This document shows, in pieces, positions 1 to 11,200 of a stretch of 64,000 nucleotides of DNA (position 1 is its first letter; every line of letters starts with the position of its first letter). The notes beneath the pieces were generated by a model that searched no databases, had not been told where the DNA came from, and saw nothing but the letters and a program-made list of their open reading frames with translations. Where the stretch lies: assembly GCA_965112965.1 (NCBI GenBank), contig CBCOTE010000019.1:62001-126000 (forward strand), given 5' to 3'. Source of the stretch: CBCOTE01 sp965112965 (GTDB lineage: Bacteria; Desulfobacterota; Desulfovibrionia; Desulfovibrionales; Desulfovibrionaceae). The position numbers and the translations under genes are program-made.

Positions 1-3000
1 GCATTACGTCTCTGGAGTTTTTTTACCGTTCCTTGTGTCATACAGCGGCTGTATATTGAAGGTCGGCCGATGATCTTTATGATCACTTGAGGTTTGGGCC
101 TGCACGAGGAGCATATTCTATAGATAAGTTGGTGGTCGTGCCCTGAGGATCTTGAGCAGATTGGCTGCGGAAGTCTGCTCGAACATTAGCCCGAAGTGGT
201 AGTTAGCCGGCCTTTTGTCAGCCCGTTTTTTAGCATACGGCAGCTTGCGGTTGACCAGCAGCTACTGGTAGCGGATATGTCTTATTCGGAGTGGTCAACT
301 TTAGTCGAAACTGCGCGTACGAATGGTTTTGCTACCGGACCACTAGGTAGCTATATCTGTCCTCCGCTGCTTTATCGGTTGGGTCTTTGGCTAGAGATAG
401 CCTCTTAATTTATATTCGCACTAACTGAAAGTTTCATTTCGGCCTCCGCGGGACCTTAAGTAAGCTTACGATTATAGGTTCGCTGTATAGTTTAACTGGC
501 CAGGCTGTTTCTGTCGGTACTTTTCACCTATGGCTGCCATGGTGATACTTGTCTCCGACGTCTTATTGTGGGTGCGCCTAGTGCCTTTTGGGATATATTC
601 CAACTCCCCACCGCCTGGAAGTTTTTGTGGTCTTCCGACGCATCAGCGCATGTTCTTTGCTACGACCGGAGGAGACGGATCCAGATCTGGGGTTCTGTAT
701 TATACCCGCCTGGTCTCCAGGTCAGCTTCTTAGTTTTGGCGAAAGGCGGAAAGGTGCGATCGCAGCGGTTCGTCAGCCTGAGGGCGTCACCTGGACTACT
801 TTTTTGGCCACGGTAAATGCTTTTCAGACAAGAAGCGGATGTATGCAGATTCATTGTCGGCAGTGATTTGTTCTATATGGCATCTTTGATTGTGGCCAAA
901 GGTGGTTGTTAGTTGTTCTGTATGTGCTACAGCATGGCACCTATATATTAGATCAGTTTGGGACGGCCTGGCATGAGAAAACAGTATAGTGGACTAAATT
1001 GTCTAGTCTGTAATAGTTCAAGCGTACTTGTTCTTTGATGTCTCAGTACATGATAAAAAGTAGAGTCCGTCGATATAGACAAAATAGTAGTTGCGGCGTG
1101 CTAAAGGTATGGTGAAGACTTATTAGATATTAATGCTGGCGTGGGAAGTTCTATACATAAGTCAGAATTTTGATTTATTTTTCAGAAATTATATGATATT
1201 AAGCTTGAATAACTTATATATTATATTCAGCTAGCAATATCTGCTAGATAGACTATGAGATCCTGCCTTTATACTTGCTAAAAAAATCTATCACAGTAAA
1301 TAGTATGCTGAGGTGCTGAAAAATATATTTTATTTTGTATTTCTGGCAGACATATTTATGTCAGGCCACGTTCGATTTACAGGACTATTTTTGCTAAGGT
1401 CATTTTTTTTGCCTTATGAATATGAAGGCGAGCTCTGGGTCGTAGCAGTTGATGGTCTGGGCGATGTCCACATACAGCCTAGACAATCTTGGCGCTGCTA
1501 TTTTTAAGGATGAGATAGTGTGGTGTGGCGTTGAGTTAGATATGGTTTTTAATTTGATAATATCATCTACTTTACGGGGCGCTACCGCCTGCCTTCTTGG
1601 CAGCGGCTATTTTTACCGAAAAAATATCCTTAGCATGTCATACCATAAACGTACGGTGGGACAGCATAATTCTAGCGATTTTGATGCAACTCGACTTCTT
1701 CCTAGCTGCATCGCCGTGTTGGTCCCTTCCCGTTTTCCATCACGTTGCGTTGACGGATTTAGTATTAATTCCGTTTGGTAAGTCACTGCTTTTAGGAGAG
1801 CTGCCGCAATGCCGTGGCGTGGTGGGTAGACACCTTTTTGAGACAGAGCCTTAAGGCGACCTATCCGCATAAGGTCGGTCCAAGCCTGATCTTGATTAAT
1901 ATCTGGTTGGATCTGGGCCAGGGATAGAGGTTAGCCACTTAGTCGTGGACTTTGTAGTGGCCGACAGGAGGGGTAGTAGTTAAGCTGAAACAGGTAGATC
2001 TGGCGTAAGGGTTATTCGTCACTATGGCGTGACCATGCATTGGGTAGCATAGGAGTTCACATGTGTTACCCCCAAGGATCTATTCGAGGCGCAAGCTCAA
2101 GAAATCGCCATTGGGCGCACAATAGGATCATTTTTTTGTGCAGCTTGCTATAGTCTATCAACCATCGCATATAACATGGTCGACATGTTGTCCAGGCCAT
2201 TTAGGCCGTGACCTTGGTTGAGGTGGGTGTCCGGAGACAATGCGGTGGATGGAACGACAGTAGCTGCTTTGCCGCTATTGTCAGCCTTATGTTATAATTG
2301 ATTGCCACTTAAAGGATTAGATGGTCGGGTTGGACAGTAGGCCGAAGCCATTGGTCGGGCTATGTAGAGGTGATCGGAGATACTACCGATATGACCAGTC
2401 TGCTAACTTGTAATGCGAGTATTTGGTCCGGACGTGTTATAGTACCGACGAGGTGCGCTTACTTTGTTAAATTTTGCCCTACCAGACAATGTTATTGGTC
2501 CGTCAGGCCATTGATAACATCGTAGGCTGCAGTTTTTGCTGCAGTTTATGGATTTGATAGCTTTGGGGAAAAATTGACTAGTCTGGCCTTAGTTCACGGA
2601 CATCTTGCGGGAATGTGGGGGGGGGCTGTATGTCCCGTTTACTTTTTTAGGGCCTTGTCCAGTGCCTTACACCATTATGATATAGGTCTTCGCTATGGGG
2701 GCGCGGTCGTGTTCAGTGCGGATAAGAATCTATTTATTTAGCTGTGAAAGCCTATCTATTTGTTTATAGGAATTATTTTAAATTAGCCATTTCGCTGGGG
2801 CATACCCTATGCCGACGGTGGTATACGTCGTTGGGTGGTTGACTTTATTTCGAATTGCTCGGCAGGTGTCGTAAGGTAGCTTTTAGTTGGTCGCATTAGG
2901 GTCATGACGACTATTCCGTAGTTTTTTTGCGGTTGTGCTGGACGATTAGCCCAGTTCTTCGGTTATATCCTTGCCAGACACTGGGCGGCAGTTTCTATAG

Positions 3001-3363
3001 AGCGGGTGTCGTGCTATGGTCATTGGCGATGTGTCCAAACGTCGAACAAGTCGTCGCTTTGGGCCGATTAGCCTGCGAGTTATCCTAATCCGTCCAGGGC
3101 CGGCTGGCGGGTAGCACAGGCCCAGGGTATAGAGCACGTTGCAAGGCATCAGGCGGCTAAGAAGGTCCGAAAAAATGAGGAAGGAGATGCTGGGTATGTA
3201 GACAAGCTGGGTCAGAGGAAACGGCGACGCATAGTGGTCCATTTTATACTCTTTTTGCCACAGTAGTACGGCTCTTCCTTAGTCACGTTCAGTGACATCC
3301 TGAGCTTGCCGGCATAGACAACAGACTTCGATCTCGATAATAACGACGAGCAAAGAGAGAGAT
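1..3363. other. Gene-free decayed DNA
   Basis: All six frames are broken by frequent stops. Short open stretches exist, for example 196-408 (+), 588-866 (+), 1613-1870 (-) and 2946-3242 (-). None has a convincing ribosome site together with a recognisable family, and I take them as chance or relic frames. The base texture resembles the mutated hisH-hisF relics further on, so this is probably several dead genes. A run of nine G lies at 2617-2625 and T6-T7 runs are common. Upstream of an agmatinase in Desulfovibrio I would look for spermidine-pathway genes, but I found no clear trace of them by eye. Confidence 0.6.
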
Positions 3364-4266
3364 ATGCTCCTGTATCCTAACCAATTTTTTGGTCTGCCTG
3401 GATGTGCGCCTGAGGTAGCTGGTTGCGTCATTCTGCCCGTGCCTTTAGAGAAGACTGTCTCATACGGTAAAGGTACCTGGCGTGGTCCCCAGGCTATCCT
3501 CGATGCCTCCACCCAGATAGAGTTGTTGGACGAGGAAACCCTTATTCGGTTTGAGGATCTGGACGACATTTATACTGCTCCGCCTGTGTCCTTGGACCCA
3601 GATGCGTCCATGGGGGAGATCCAAAAGGATATCTATGCTGCAGCCCAGCGTTTCCGGGGTCGGTTCTTACTTGGCCTAGGCGGCGAACATTCGGTTTCCT
3701 ATGGCCTAATCACGGGCCTTACTGACCGTCTCCAGGATTTGACCGTCGTGCACATTGACGCCCACGCTGATCTCATCGACGAACTTGGCGGATCTTTTTG
3801 GTCTCACGGCACAGTTATGCGTCGGCTTTGGGACCATGGCGTCCGTCTTATCCAGATCGGCATTCGCAGTATCTCTCCCAAAGAATATGATTTCATCCAG
3901 ACTAAAGAGCGTATCGAAACCTTCTTCGGCCATCAGTTATGTCGTCGCCTGGACGAGCTCCTAGGCTTACTGGATGGCCTCACAGGTGACGTATATTTGT
4001 CTATCGACGTGGATGGTCTGGATCCATCTATTATTCCTAGCACCGGCACTCCTATGCCTGGTGGTTTATCCTGGTATGAGACCATGGATGTCCTCGGTGC
4101 TACCTTCCGGGCCCCAAAGGTTCGGGTTATTGGGGCCGACGTTGTTGAGTTCGTCGCCAGCCCTCACCCTCCGGGCTGCGATATCGTTGTAGCTAAGCTC
4201 ATCAGCCGCCTTATCGCTCTTTGGGCGCGACGCAGGAGCGATAACCGTCGCGGGGGGGAATATTGA
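3364..4266 (+). CDS. speB: Agmatinase / ureohydrolase family protein
   Basis: This is a binuclear manganese ureohydrolase of the arginase/agmatinase fold, most likely hydrolysing agmatine (or a related guanidino compound) to putrescine and urea in the cytoplasm. The 300-residue length is normal. All metal-ligand motifs are present: GGEHS (His109), DAHADL (Asp132, His134, Asp136) and SIDVDGLDP (Asp215, Asp217). The family signature STGTPMPGGL follows at about 226-235, and VEF of the C-terminal active-site region lies near 261-263. The start is supported by a purine-rich AGAGAGAG just before the ATG. It stands alone between decayed regions, so any partner polyamine genes have been lost or moved. 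A 14-bp perfect inverted repeat lies 38 bases after the stop. The family is clear; substrate choice between agmatine and another guanidino compound cannot be read from sequence. Confidence 0.9.
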   Translation: MLLYPNQFFGLPGCAPEVAGCVILPVPLEKTVSYGKGTWRGPQAILDASTQIELLDEETLIRFEDLDDIYTAPPVSLDPDASMGEIQKDIYAAAQRFRGRFLLGLGGEHSVSYGLITGLTDRLQDLTVVHIDAHADLIDELGGSFWSHGTVMRRLWDHGVRLIQIGIRSISPKEYDFIQTKERIETFFGHQLCRRLDELLGLLDGLTGDVYLSIDVDGLDPSIIPSTGTPMPGGLSWYETMDVLGATFRAPKVRVIGADVVEFVASPHPPGCDIVVAKLISRLIALWARRRSDNRRGGEY

Positions 4267-4303
4267 AAAAAATTCTCTCACCTCTCGCAGAAAATTTGAC
4301 TTT

Positions 4304-4354
4304 TCAGTGCTTGTCCGAGCAGGTCGCACCTCCCCCCGTCCGGACAAGCACTGA
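4304..4354. repeat. 14-bp perfect inverted repeat downstream of speB
   Basis: The left arm is TCAGTGCTTGTCCG (4304-4317) and the right arm is its exact reverse complement (4341-4354), with a 23-base loop containing a C6 run. It could form a strong hairpin just after the agmatinase stop and may act as a transcript end or stabiliser. No U-run follows on the plus strand, so it is not a standard intrinsic terminator. Its CTTGTCCG core recurs in the palindrome at 59520-59541. Confidence 0.6.
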
Positions 4355-5371
4355 GGCAATCAATGTTTGGATGGGAATTGCAAGAGGACAAGATATATGA
4401 TATTCAGACGTAGACGTCAGGTTCAAAAAAAAGAGGCCGCATATGGCTGATATTACGCTTACGTTCCGCTCTTTTTTTGTGGTTCTGACTGTAGGCCTAA
4501 GCTTGGTCAACTTTTGCAATGCCTGTGTTTACAGTCACATGAAGCAAGTTCATTGTTGCCTTAGTTTCTGATACCCCCCATTGTGGCTATCTCTTGGTTT
4601 GGTGGAGAATGCCTCCGTATAATTTTTATATGTGGCCACTGCTATGTCTGTAAAGTGCACATACGCTGGCGCCACTAGATCATGTAAGACTTTATCGTGA
4701 CTGTGAGCCATGGTCCAGTCCTAAAACTTTCTTTATCTCATTAGGCGGGCACTCGGGCCTTTTGCCGTGCGTATAGTCGCTGTCGAGATTTTATTTGTGG
4801 TCAGTTTTTTAGTTCACCTTTTATCTGACGTGTTTCGCTGTTAAAGGTGGCTTTAGCCCTGATAGACTTGTATTTTGCCCTGGGCCTGCTTTTAACCGAT
4901 ACGTTCATTAATGCGGTGGATCGAGATATTTTTTTTAATGTCGTAAGGGACCTTCAGTGTCATCAACAGCTACGGATGGCTAGAATGGCGCGTATCAATC
5001 GCGTTGCTTCTAATAGTGCTATATTCGAACGCTACCTGCGCTGATTACGATAGTGGCTTTAGCCATCCCAGTGGATATCGAGATCTCTACGTAATGCAAC
5101 ATAGAGGCAGGATGATGGTTATAATACTTCGACTATTTTGCGTAACATATATGGCATAACTTTATATATTTTTTTAGATGATCGGTACTGGATTTTGGTG
5201 TCAGTCTGAAGTTTAAGGCAGTGTCGCCCTATCCCGTCCGGATATTTCGGATTTCTTTTAATCTACAAAAGGTCAATGTTTGTTGGGCTTTGCAGGAAAA
5301 GTGGTGACCTTAGCCCGGCCTTTCTTTACTGTGTTCGGCATCCTGTTGCTGATTTTTTTTAAAGAGGCGGT
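4355..5371. other. Gene-free decayed DNA between speB and hisH relic
   Basis: No intact gene is visible. An open stretch at about 4844-5044 (+) reads as a hydrophobic segment followed by a basic tail (residues such as LALIDLYFALGLLLTDTF). It has no ribosome site and I could not match it to a family, so it may be the 3' remnant of a dead membrane protein gene. CAAAAAAAGAG-type arms at about 4424-4435 and CTCTTTTTTTG at about 4470-4480 form an A/T-rich inverted repeat. Confidence 0.5.
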
Positions 5372-5784
5372 ATGCTGGCTATTCTAGATTACTAAGTCGG
5401 CAACCAGACCATCGTCTGATAACTCTGGAATACCCAACATTCCCTGCGTCATTATAGACGATCTAAAAGTCATATACAGCGCTAAATTATTATTTTTTTA
5501 TGGTGTGGCGACAGACCATATTATGGATGAACTGGTGGCTACTGGTTTGGATACGGTCATAAAATATTAGGTACTGCCAACTTATGCGAGATATTGATCC
5601 GCCCGCTGAGTTTTTACTTCGTGCACAGCTATGATTCCCATCTTAAGCCGGAGCACATCATTGCCATCACTACTTACGGCCAGCCTTTCTGCTCTATCTA
5701 TGACCAGCCAGCCTGTGGGCTATGCAGTTCCATCCAGAAAAAAAGAGTGGTCGGCCAGGGTTCAAGCTGTTGCGAAATTTCTAA
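5372..5784 (+). pseudogene. hisH: hisH pseudogene (IGP synthase glutaminase subunit)
   Basis: HisH supplies ammonia to HisF for imidazole glycerol phosphate synthesis. Translation from ATG 5372 gives MLAILDY, a stop, then VGNQT with more stops. In a shifted frame come IPCVIIDDLK and MDELVATGLDTVIK, matching the N-terminal third of Desulfovibrio-type HisH. The C-terminus follows at 5608-5784: FYFVHSY, TTYGQPFCSIY and QFHPEKKSGRPGFKLLRNF, ending in a TAA in the expected place. Compared with about 210 residues, the middle part with the catalytic Cys (GICVG region) is deleted between about 5570 and 5594. A T4-to-T5 change before FYFVHSY causes a frameshift, and an A-run in HPEK has grown by three. 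A GAGGCGGT ribosome site survives. The gene is dead. Confidence 0.88.
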
Positions 5785-5805
5785 GAGCACTGTTTGGAAG
5801 GTCGC

Positions 5806-6570
5806 GATGCGGAGTAAGCTGATCATTTTTTTGCTTGGATGCATGGGACGGAAAGCTCACAAAAAAAGTATCAAATTGTGAATAGCATGGATTCGATAAT
5901 CCTGTGGAGTTGGCGCGTATCTACTACGAACATGGTGCGGACGAGATCGTCTTCTACAGCATTACCGCCTCATACGAAGGCCGCAATAGTTGTTTGGATA
6001 TAGTGGACCGCACGGCCTTCAAGATTTTCATCTTTTTTGTTGATGGGACATCATCATATTAGAGGATATGCATGTCGTGCTATTTGGTCAGGGCTGAGAA
6101 AGTCTCGAGAAACTCAGCTGCGGTGAAGAATTTGGCTATCCTGAGCCAGGGCATAGTTGTTTTTGGCTCCCAATTCATGGTGGGTATGGACGTTTTGAAT
6201 GTGGTTGTGAGCGAAGCCATTTTCCATCGTTTATGAGATGGTCAAATACAGTAGTTGTAAGCAAATTAGTCTGGATACTGTAAAGTGGACCAGGACTATG
6301 GAAGTCCTGGGCGCGGGGGGGGGCTGCCTGAATTCCATTGATGCTAACGGCATTAAGGTCGGCTGTGAGTTGACCCTTGTTTGTTTCATCCAGAATGACA
6401 CAGCTATCCTGGTCATCGTCTCGGGGCGGAGTAGGGCATAAGTAGTATGGTGCATGGTCTTAGAGTAAGGATTCGGCCGTGTTTGTTATTTCCATTGTGT
6501 ACTATGCGAGTATACAGTGGGCTAACTCAAAGAATACATCGCGGACAAGAGTGAAGGTGAGTATAGTCTG
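5806..6570 (+). pseudogene. hisF: hisF pseudogene (IGP synthase cyclase subunit)
   Basis: HisF is the TIM-barrel cyclase partner of HisH. Successive frames read MRSKLIIFLL (for MLSKRIIPCLDV); NPVELARIYYEHGADEIVFY with SITASYEGR and VDRTAFKIFI; AEKVSRNSAAVKNLAILSQG with VFGSQFMVGMDV; TVKWTRTMEVLGAGGGCLNS with IDANGIKVGCELTL; and IVYYASIQWAN with KEYIAD near the end. Together they run along nearly the whole of a Desulfovibrio-like HisF, about 255 residues. Several frameshifts and in-frame stops (for example near 5880 and 6230) make a product impossible. The start is 21 bases after the hisH stop, so the old operon layout is kept. A G9 run at 6315-6323 replaced the codons after LGAG. Confidence 0.9.
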
Positions 6571-7237
6571 ATAGGATAGATTTGAATAGTGTACGTTTGG
6601 CTGCATTTCGGTAGCCGCCGGTGAGGGACTAGTTTAAGCTTAATTTAATGAGCATCTTAGCTCATTTGGCAAACTGATAACTTCGAGTTTGAGGTACAGT
6701 TGTTAGTGTCCATGGTTTTATTGTATAAGACGATAGATGGAAGGGTCAAGATAGGTAGTATAATGAGTATTTTATCTTCTTTAATGCGTTTGGTCAGGCT
6801 GTGTAGATATCCATACTTAATGTCTCGATGTCTGAGACCACTAACGTGTATATTAATTAAAAGTGTTGGGTTTTACCACCTCTAGCCGATACGATGGATG
6901 GTGGGTGATGCCCATGACTAAAAAAAAGATGTGTCACTCAGCTGAGCTCGGTGACGATGGCCTTAGACGACTCGGCTGGTATTCCTTGGATAGGTAGTTT
7001 GCCAAATTTATCAATGGACGATGCGGAAACGTTGGTTTAAGGCGCTCGTAATCGAAAGTACCACACCTTGCAACTCTGTGACTTTAGGCGCCTAGACGGT
7101 CTTTAGTGTTTTGGCCTAGGTTGACCCAGGAACATATTTAATAATTGGGTTTTCTTGGGTACGCCGGCTGCTATGTTGAGGTAGAGTCCGTGATCTACAG
7201 CTGTTAGTGTTGTATTCTGGCAGTGTATTGTTTTGGT
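6571..7237. other. Gene-free decayed DNA
   Basis: Nothing identifiable lies between the hisF relic and the 3' end of ispH. An open stretch at 6700-6885 (+) and another at about 6910-6990 (+) lack ribosome sites and family resemblance. Confidence 0.55.
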
Positions 7238-8152
7238 TTATAATATTTCTCCAAGGGTGATGTGTTGCGTGATGGATGGGTCGGAGGCGTTAAGGCTGCC
7301 AGTTTCGAGGAGTCGAGCCTCAATTTCGTCGATGATATGTTTGGGAGTGGAAGCGCCAGCGGTCAGGCCCACGGTTTTCAGGCCGGCAAGCTCGGCCAAT
7401 GGTAAATCAGTCGCTGTCTCCACGTGTAGACAGTATACCCCCTGGGCTTCAGCTACCAGCGCCAGACGTCTGGTATTGCCACTTTCGCGTCCGCCGGCTA
7501 CAATAATGCCTTCCACTTTGTGGGCGATTTCTACGACTTCGGCCTGGCGCTCTATAGTGGCGTCACAGATAGTTTCGAATACGGGTAGGTCTGCTCCTAA
7601 GTATTCTTTAAGATATTCTACAACGGCCTCGAAGACCGCCCGGCTCTGAGTAGTCTGAGCGGCGAAAAAATGGCCACGGCCTGGGTCTAATTTCGTAGCC
7701 TTAAGTCCTTCCAGGGAGTCGAAGACTACCGCGTCGTCACGGGCATAACTGCGTAGGCCTTTGACCTCGGGGTGGTCGGATTCGCCGAGTAGGAGCAGCC
7801 GCTGCCCCAGGCTAGACTGGCGGCCGATGAGTAGTTGGGCGCGTTTTACCTTGGGGCAGGTGGCGTCTACCAACTGTATACCGCGCTGGGCGAGTGATTC
7901 CTCCACTTTCCAAGGAATGCCGTGGGCTCTGATTACCACTCGGCTGCCTGTCAAGATGGCGTCCAGACTGGTGATGCGGCGCACTCCTCGTTTTTTATAT
8001 ACTTCTAAAACCTGGGGATTGTGTATAATCGGTCCTAGAGTATATATGGGTGTGCTCGCGGCCTCCTCGATGAGCTTATCCAATTTGCGTAGGGCCAGAG
8101 CTACCCCCATACAAAATCCTGCAGTCTTGGCACGTATTATATTCCTAGCCAT
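7238..8152 (-). CDS. ispH: 4-hydroxy-3-methylbut-2-enyl diphosphate reductase (IspH)
   Basis: IspH is the last enzyme of the MEP (non-mevalonate) pathway. It reduces HMBPP to IPP and DMAPP with a [4Fe-4S] cluster in the cytoplasm. The protein has 304 residues, typical length. The three cluster cysteines are in place: Cys14 (AGFCMGV), Cys99 (DATCPKV) and Cys196 (TICDAT). Substrate-binding residues are also present: His44 (IIHN), His77 (RAHG), His127 and Glu129 (DHPE), Thr168 (QTTQ), the SGNT segment at 224-227 and GAST at 266-269. The start ATG has a GAGG about four bases upstream. It is monocistronic, with decayed DNA on both sides and a small inverted repeat 38-60 bases upstream. Codons look normal and no disruption is seen. 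Confidence 0.97.
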   Translation of the reverse strand: MARNIIRAKTAGFCMGVALALRKLDKLIEEAASTPIYTLGPIIHNPQVLEVYKKRGVRRITSLDAILTGSRVVIRAHGIPWKVEESLAQRGIQLVDATCPKVKRAQLLIGRQSSLGQRLLLLGESDHPEVKGLRSYARDDAVVFDSLEGLKATKLDPGRGHFFAAQTTQSRAVFEAVVEYLKEYLGADLPVFETICDATIERQAEVVEIAHKVEGIIVAGGRESGNTRRLALVAEAQGVYCLHVETATDLPLAELAGLKTVGLTAGASTPKHIIDEIEARLLETGSLNASDPSITQHITLGEIL

Positions 8153-8189
8153 AGGCCCTCATGAGACATTGGTAGTAGTGTAGTATATT

Positions 8190-8212
8190 AATAACCCATT
8201 AAGCAGGTTATT
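8190..8212. promoter_or_regulatory. Small inverted repeat upstream of ispH
   Basis: AATAACC (8190-8196) and GGTTATT (8206-8212) form a 7-bp perfect inverted repeat with a 9-base loop, 38-60 bases before the ispH ATG. It lies where a promoter or 5' leader would be and could be an operator half-site pair or a leader hairpin. A TTGCCT is found further upstream on the minus strand, but no good -10 at standard spacing, so no promoter is claimed. A repeat of this size can arise by chance in A/T-rich DNA. Confidence 0.3.
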
Positions 8213-11200
8213 TAATTAAAAAAACTTGTATATAGGCAAGTGTATCTACATTAGGAGATTCTCTGGGCTCCGCACATGCAGCTGATTAACACTGAATGCA
8301 TGGTGAAGAGCGAGGATTGGCTCCGGCTGAGGACAAGGCATCTTCTCCGGTCCGGTAGTTGCTCTCCGGAAAGCCTAAACGAGGAGTCGTTCAAGACGTC
8401 GTGGGCGACATAGTTTCTGTTGCCTTAGTGGTTGTTGAGTAGGCTAAATCGTTTATGGCTGCAAATTTGTTCCCAGGGCTAACAAAAGTATGCTTATTGT
8501 GGCCGTAAGGAGGACTAAGCTTACGTTCGTTTTCCTGGCAAAGCTCTGCCGGATAATACGGAGGTGGGGGGAGCGTCGGGTGGACCACGACGGTATCTTT
8601 TAGCCACTGGGCCAGACTCAGAGCTATTATATTTCCGGCAGCTTAGTCCAGACATAGCTTTACTTCCAACTAAATTGGTCTATCGCCTGTGCTATAGCCT
8701 GAGTCGTGGCTACCAGCTTGCTGATTCCTGAATTATGATCAGTTGTCTTAGATACGGAGCAGCCAGCGTTGAAATAGAAAAAATGTAGAATCTTTATTGA
8801 TCGGTTCGGCCGTAGCACGGCCCAGTAGTTCAGGTTCGGCTATTAAGGATTGTGGATTACCAGGGACTATGCGTTCTTGAGAAAGGAGCGTACGGTGCCA
8901 TGAGAAGAAGATTAGTTGGTCAGCCAAGAGAGCCGAGCCAACACTGACTAAGGCCTGTCAGGCCCTTAGGTAGGGGGGGCTGCCGGGTAGGTAGGGCGGT
9001 AGCGGATGCGGAGCTCTAAAGTATCATGCTGGAGCAGTTATAGGTTGCACGGCTTGGGCGGGTGCAGAGGCGGGCATGGCTGGATTGCTTTTGTCTGCCC
9101 AAATCTATTCCTGCAACAACTTTTATTGTTACACAGTAGTTGGTATCACGCTCGACTATGGGTTGCGTTTTTTTGGAAAATTTGTCCAGGCAGACGTCCA
9201 GACTGTCATAGGATTTGTTCTCGGTAATCCCCTGTTTTTTTGCTTTTCACGATGGCCAGGATGGCGCGCCATGGACTATAGTATACTGACTGCAATTGGT
9301 ATGTTTAAGAGTGAGTGAGGTGGGGGCAAAGTGTTCTAGTCTGCCAGCGGTTAGTTCAGATAGCCTAGGATCTACCTTTGGCCTGCTTTAGGCGTGGCGA
9401 TGGGCGCGATGTTAAATTTCTCTTAGTAGAACAATATGAATATGATAGTCACAGACTTCTGTTTATGTCATTAAAGTATTGTTGACAACGGTAGCGTATT
9501 TATGCCCACCTTAGAAGGTTTATAAATGCGTCACGGTGTCCTGTATGGTCGAGTAGGGGTGTCACTGGTCTATGTCCAACGGTCATATTGCGAACAAAAT
9601 CAATTATGGCTATGCCATTGTTCATGTAGGCGCTAACATCGTATATGGCTAGAATTTTCTATAGTTAGGGCGAAGTTCTAATTGTTTATGTACAATATGC
9701 TGAGCTAACCCGGTTCGGTCGGCAGTGAAGACGTTGACCAGGCAGGTTAGGTCGCTAGCTTTTGGATACATTTTAGTGGCCATTGGGTGACGTTAGGTAA
9801 GATTGCGATTCCATATGTTAGTTCTGTCAGGTTGTGTCGTAATAGCTGTGGGGATATTTTTGTTGGCATTAAATTAGGATAGGTGTGGGTAGGGGAGTTT
9901 TCTTGCCATGGGTGTAGATAAAAATAGCATTGCCACCAGCTTGATTGAGCAGTGTTTTAATATTCTTGGAGATCGTGATTATAGACGAAATGATCTTATC
10001 TTGTTTAGAACCTAATAGACCCTTGATAGGCACGGAATATAGTCGTAAGTTCTGCGTTGTTTATATACAGAAGCGCCATGAGTCGTGGGTTGATCCGTCG
10101 GTCTTGAGAGTTGGGCCTACTTAGTCTTTCAGGGTCAGGCCTTTGGTAGGCTGGGGTGGCTAAGGTTTTTGATATTGAAGAGCGCAACACGTTTGGTTGA
10201 AGTGTGTCGTAATTGGTGGACTAAAGACTTTTTTTGATGCTCCGGATTTTTGTCCTAGGCTAGCAGCTAGGGGCTATGTCGTTTGTTGAGATAAAGATAA
10301 CTGGGTTTTCTCGGACAGGATAGGATACTTGATTTTATATTGGCATTCTTGTGTAGGCCGATACAGCGTTCAATAATGGTTTTAAATTGGTCAGGAATAA
10401 AGCCAATATTGGCTATGATGAATAAGGTAATTTTAACCAGGAATTATTTATTGTTTTTTTTGAGAGTGGTGTCTATTTTTTCACTAAGGTAGCCTATGCA
10501 GGTTCTGGGGCAATATAGGCAGACATTGAGCCTCCTTATTATGTTTGGTTATTTGTTTATATGCCTGATTTGCCATACTCTTTGACCATTCATATATTAA
10601 TAACGGAATATCGCGTATCTTATTGATGTTAGCCGAGTATAATGAGAGTGGATGTCGGATGTCGGCTTGACTGCAGGCCACAAGTTTATTATTGTATAGG
10701 GAGGTTGTTTCGCGGGCTAAGAGTCTATAGCATCGATTCAAAATAACATAACGAAAAAAATAAAAAATTTTCGCAATTCTTAATAAGAAATAAGACTATC
10801 TCGCTTTATATTGGTGCAGTTTGTAAAAAAAACGATAAGGTTGCCAGGTTCGGTGGTGGGCTATGATTCCATCAGGTAGTTTACGAGCAGGCATTTGATG
10901 TCGGGAACTAAATTGTGTAGTCTGGGACATAGCGCGATATGGAAGTTAGTTGCCGTAGTGGGTGCAATGTAAGGAGAGGCCGGCTTTAAAGAACTTAACA
11001 GGCCGGCCACAGGTTAGGCAAGGCGGGGTACTTGAATATTCTGCCGGGAGGGTAGTGTGAGTTAGGTATCGCGGGATTTTTTTAGTGTCGGAGTTTGTAA
11101 AATAACCTGATGGTCTTATAATTTTTTGTCAGTGATAAATATGTGACCTCGCTGTCCGCGCAGAGTGAATTGGAGCGAGTGTTCCGGTAGAGATATTTAC

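Noticed and set aside
2946..3242. 98-codon open frame on the minus strand as a membrane protein gene
   Set aside because: No ribosome site, hydrophobic only at the start, and no recognisable motif; it is more likely a chance or relic frame.
4844..5044. 65-codon GTG-start open frame as a small gene
   Set aside because: No ribosome site before the GTG and a stop shortly upstream in the same frame; it looks like the tail of a dead gene.
5372..6570. Sequencing or assembly errors as the cause of the broken his genes
   Set aside because: hisH also lacks a large internal segment and both genes carry many amino-acid substitutions, while 23 long genes nearby have clean frames.
7233..8183. Open frames on the plus strand opposite ispH
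   Set aside because: They are antisense shadows of the well-conserved ispH gene.
9076..9318. C-terminus of an ABC transporter permease
   Set aside because: Only a short VVGITLDYGLRFF-like similarity; not enough to call even a pseudogene.
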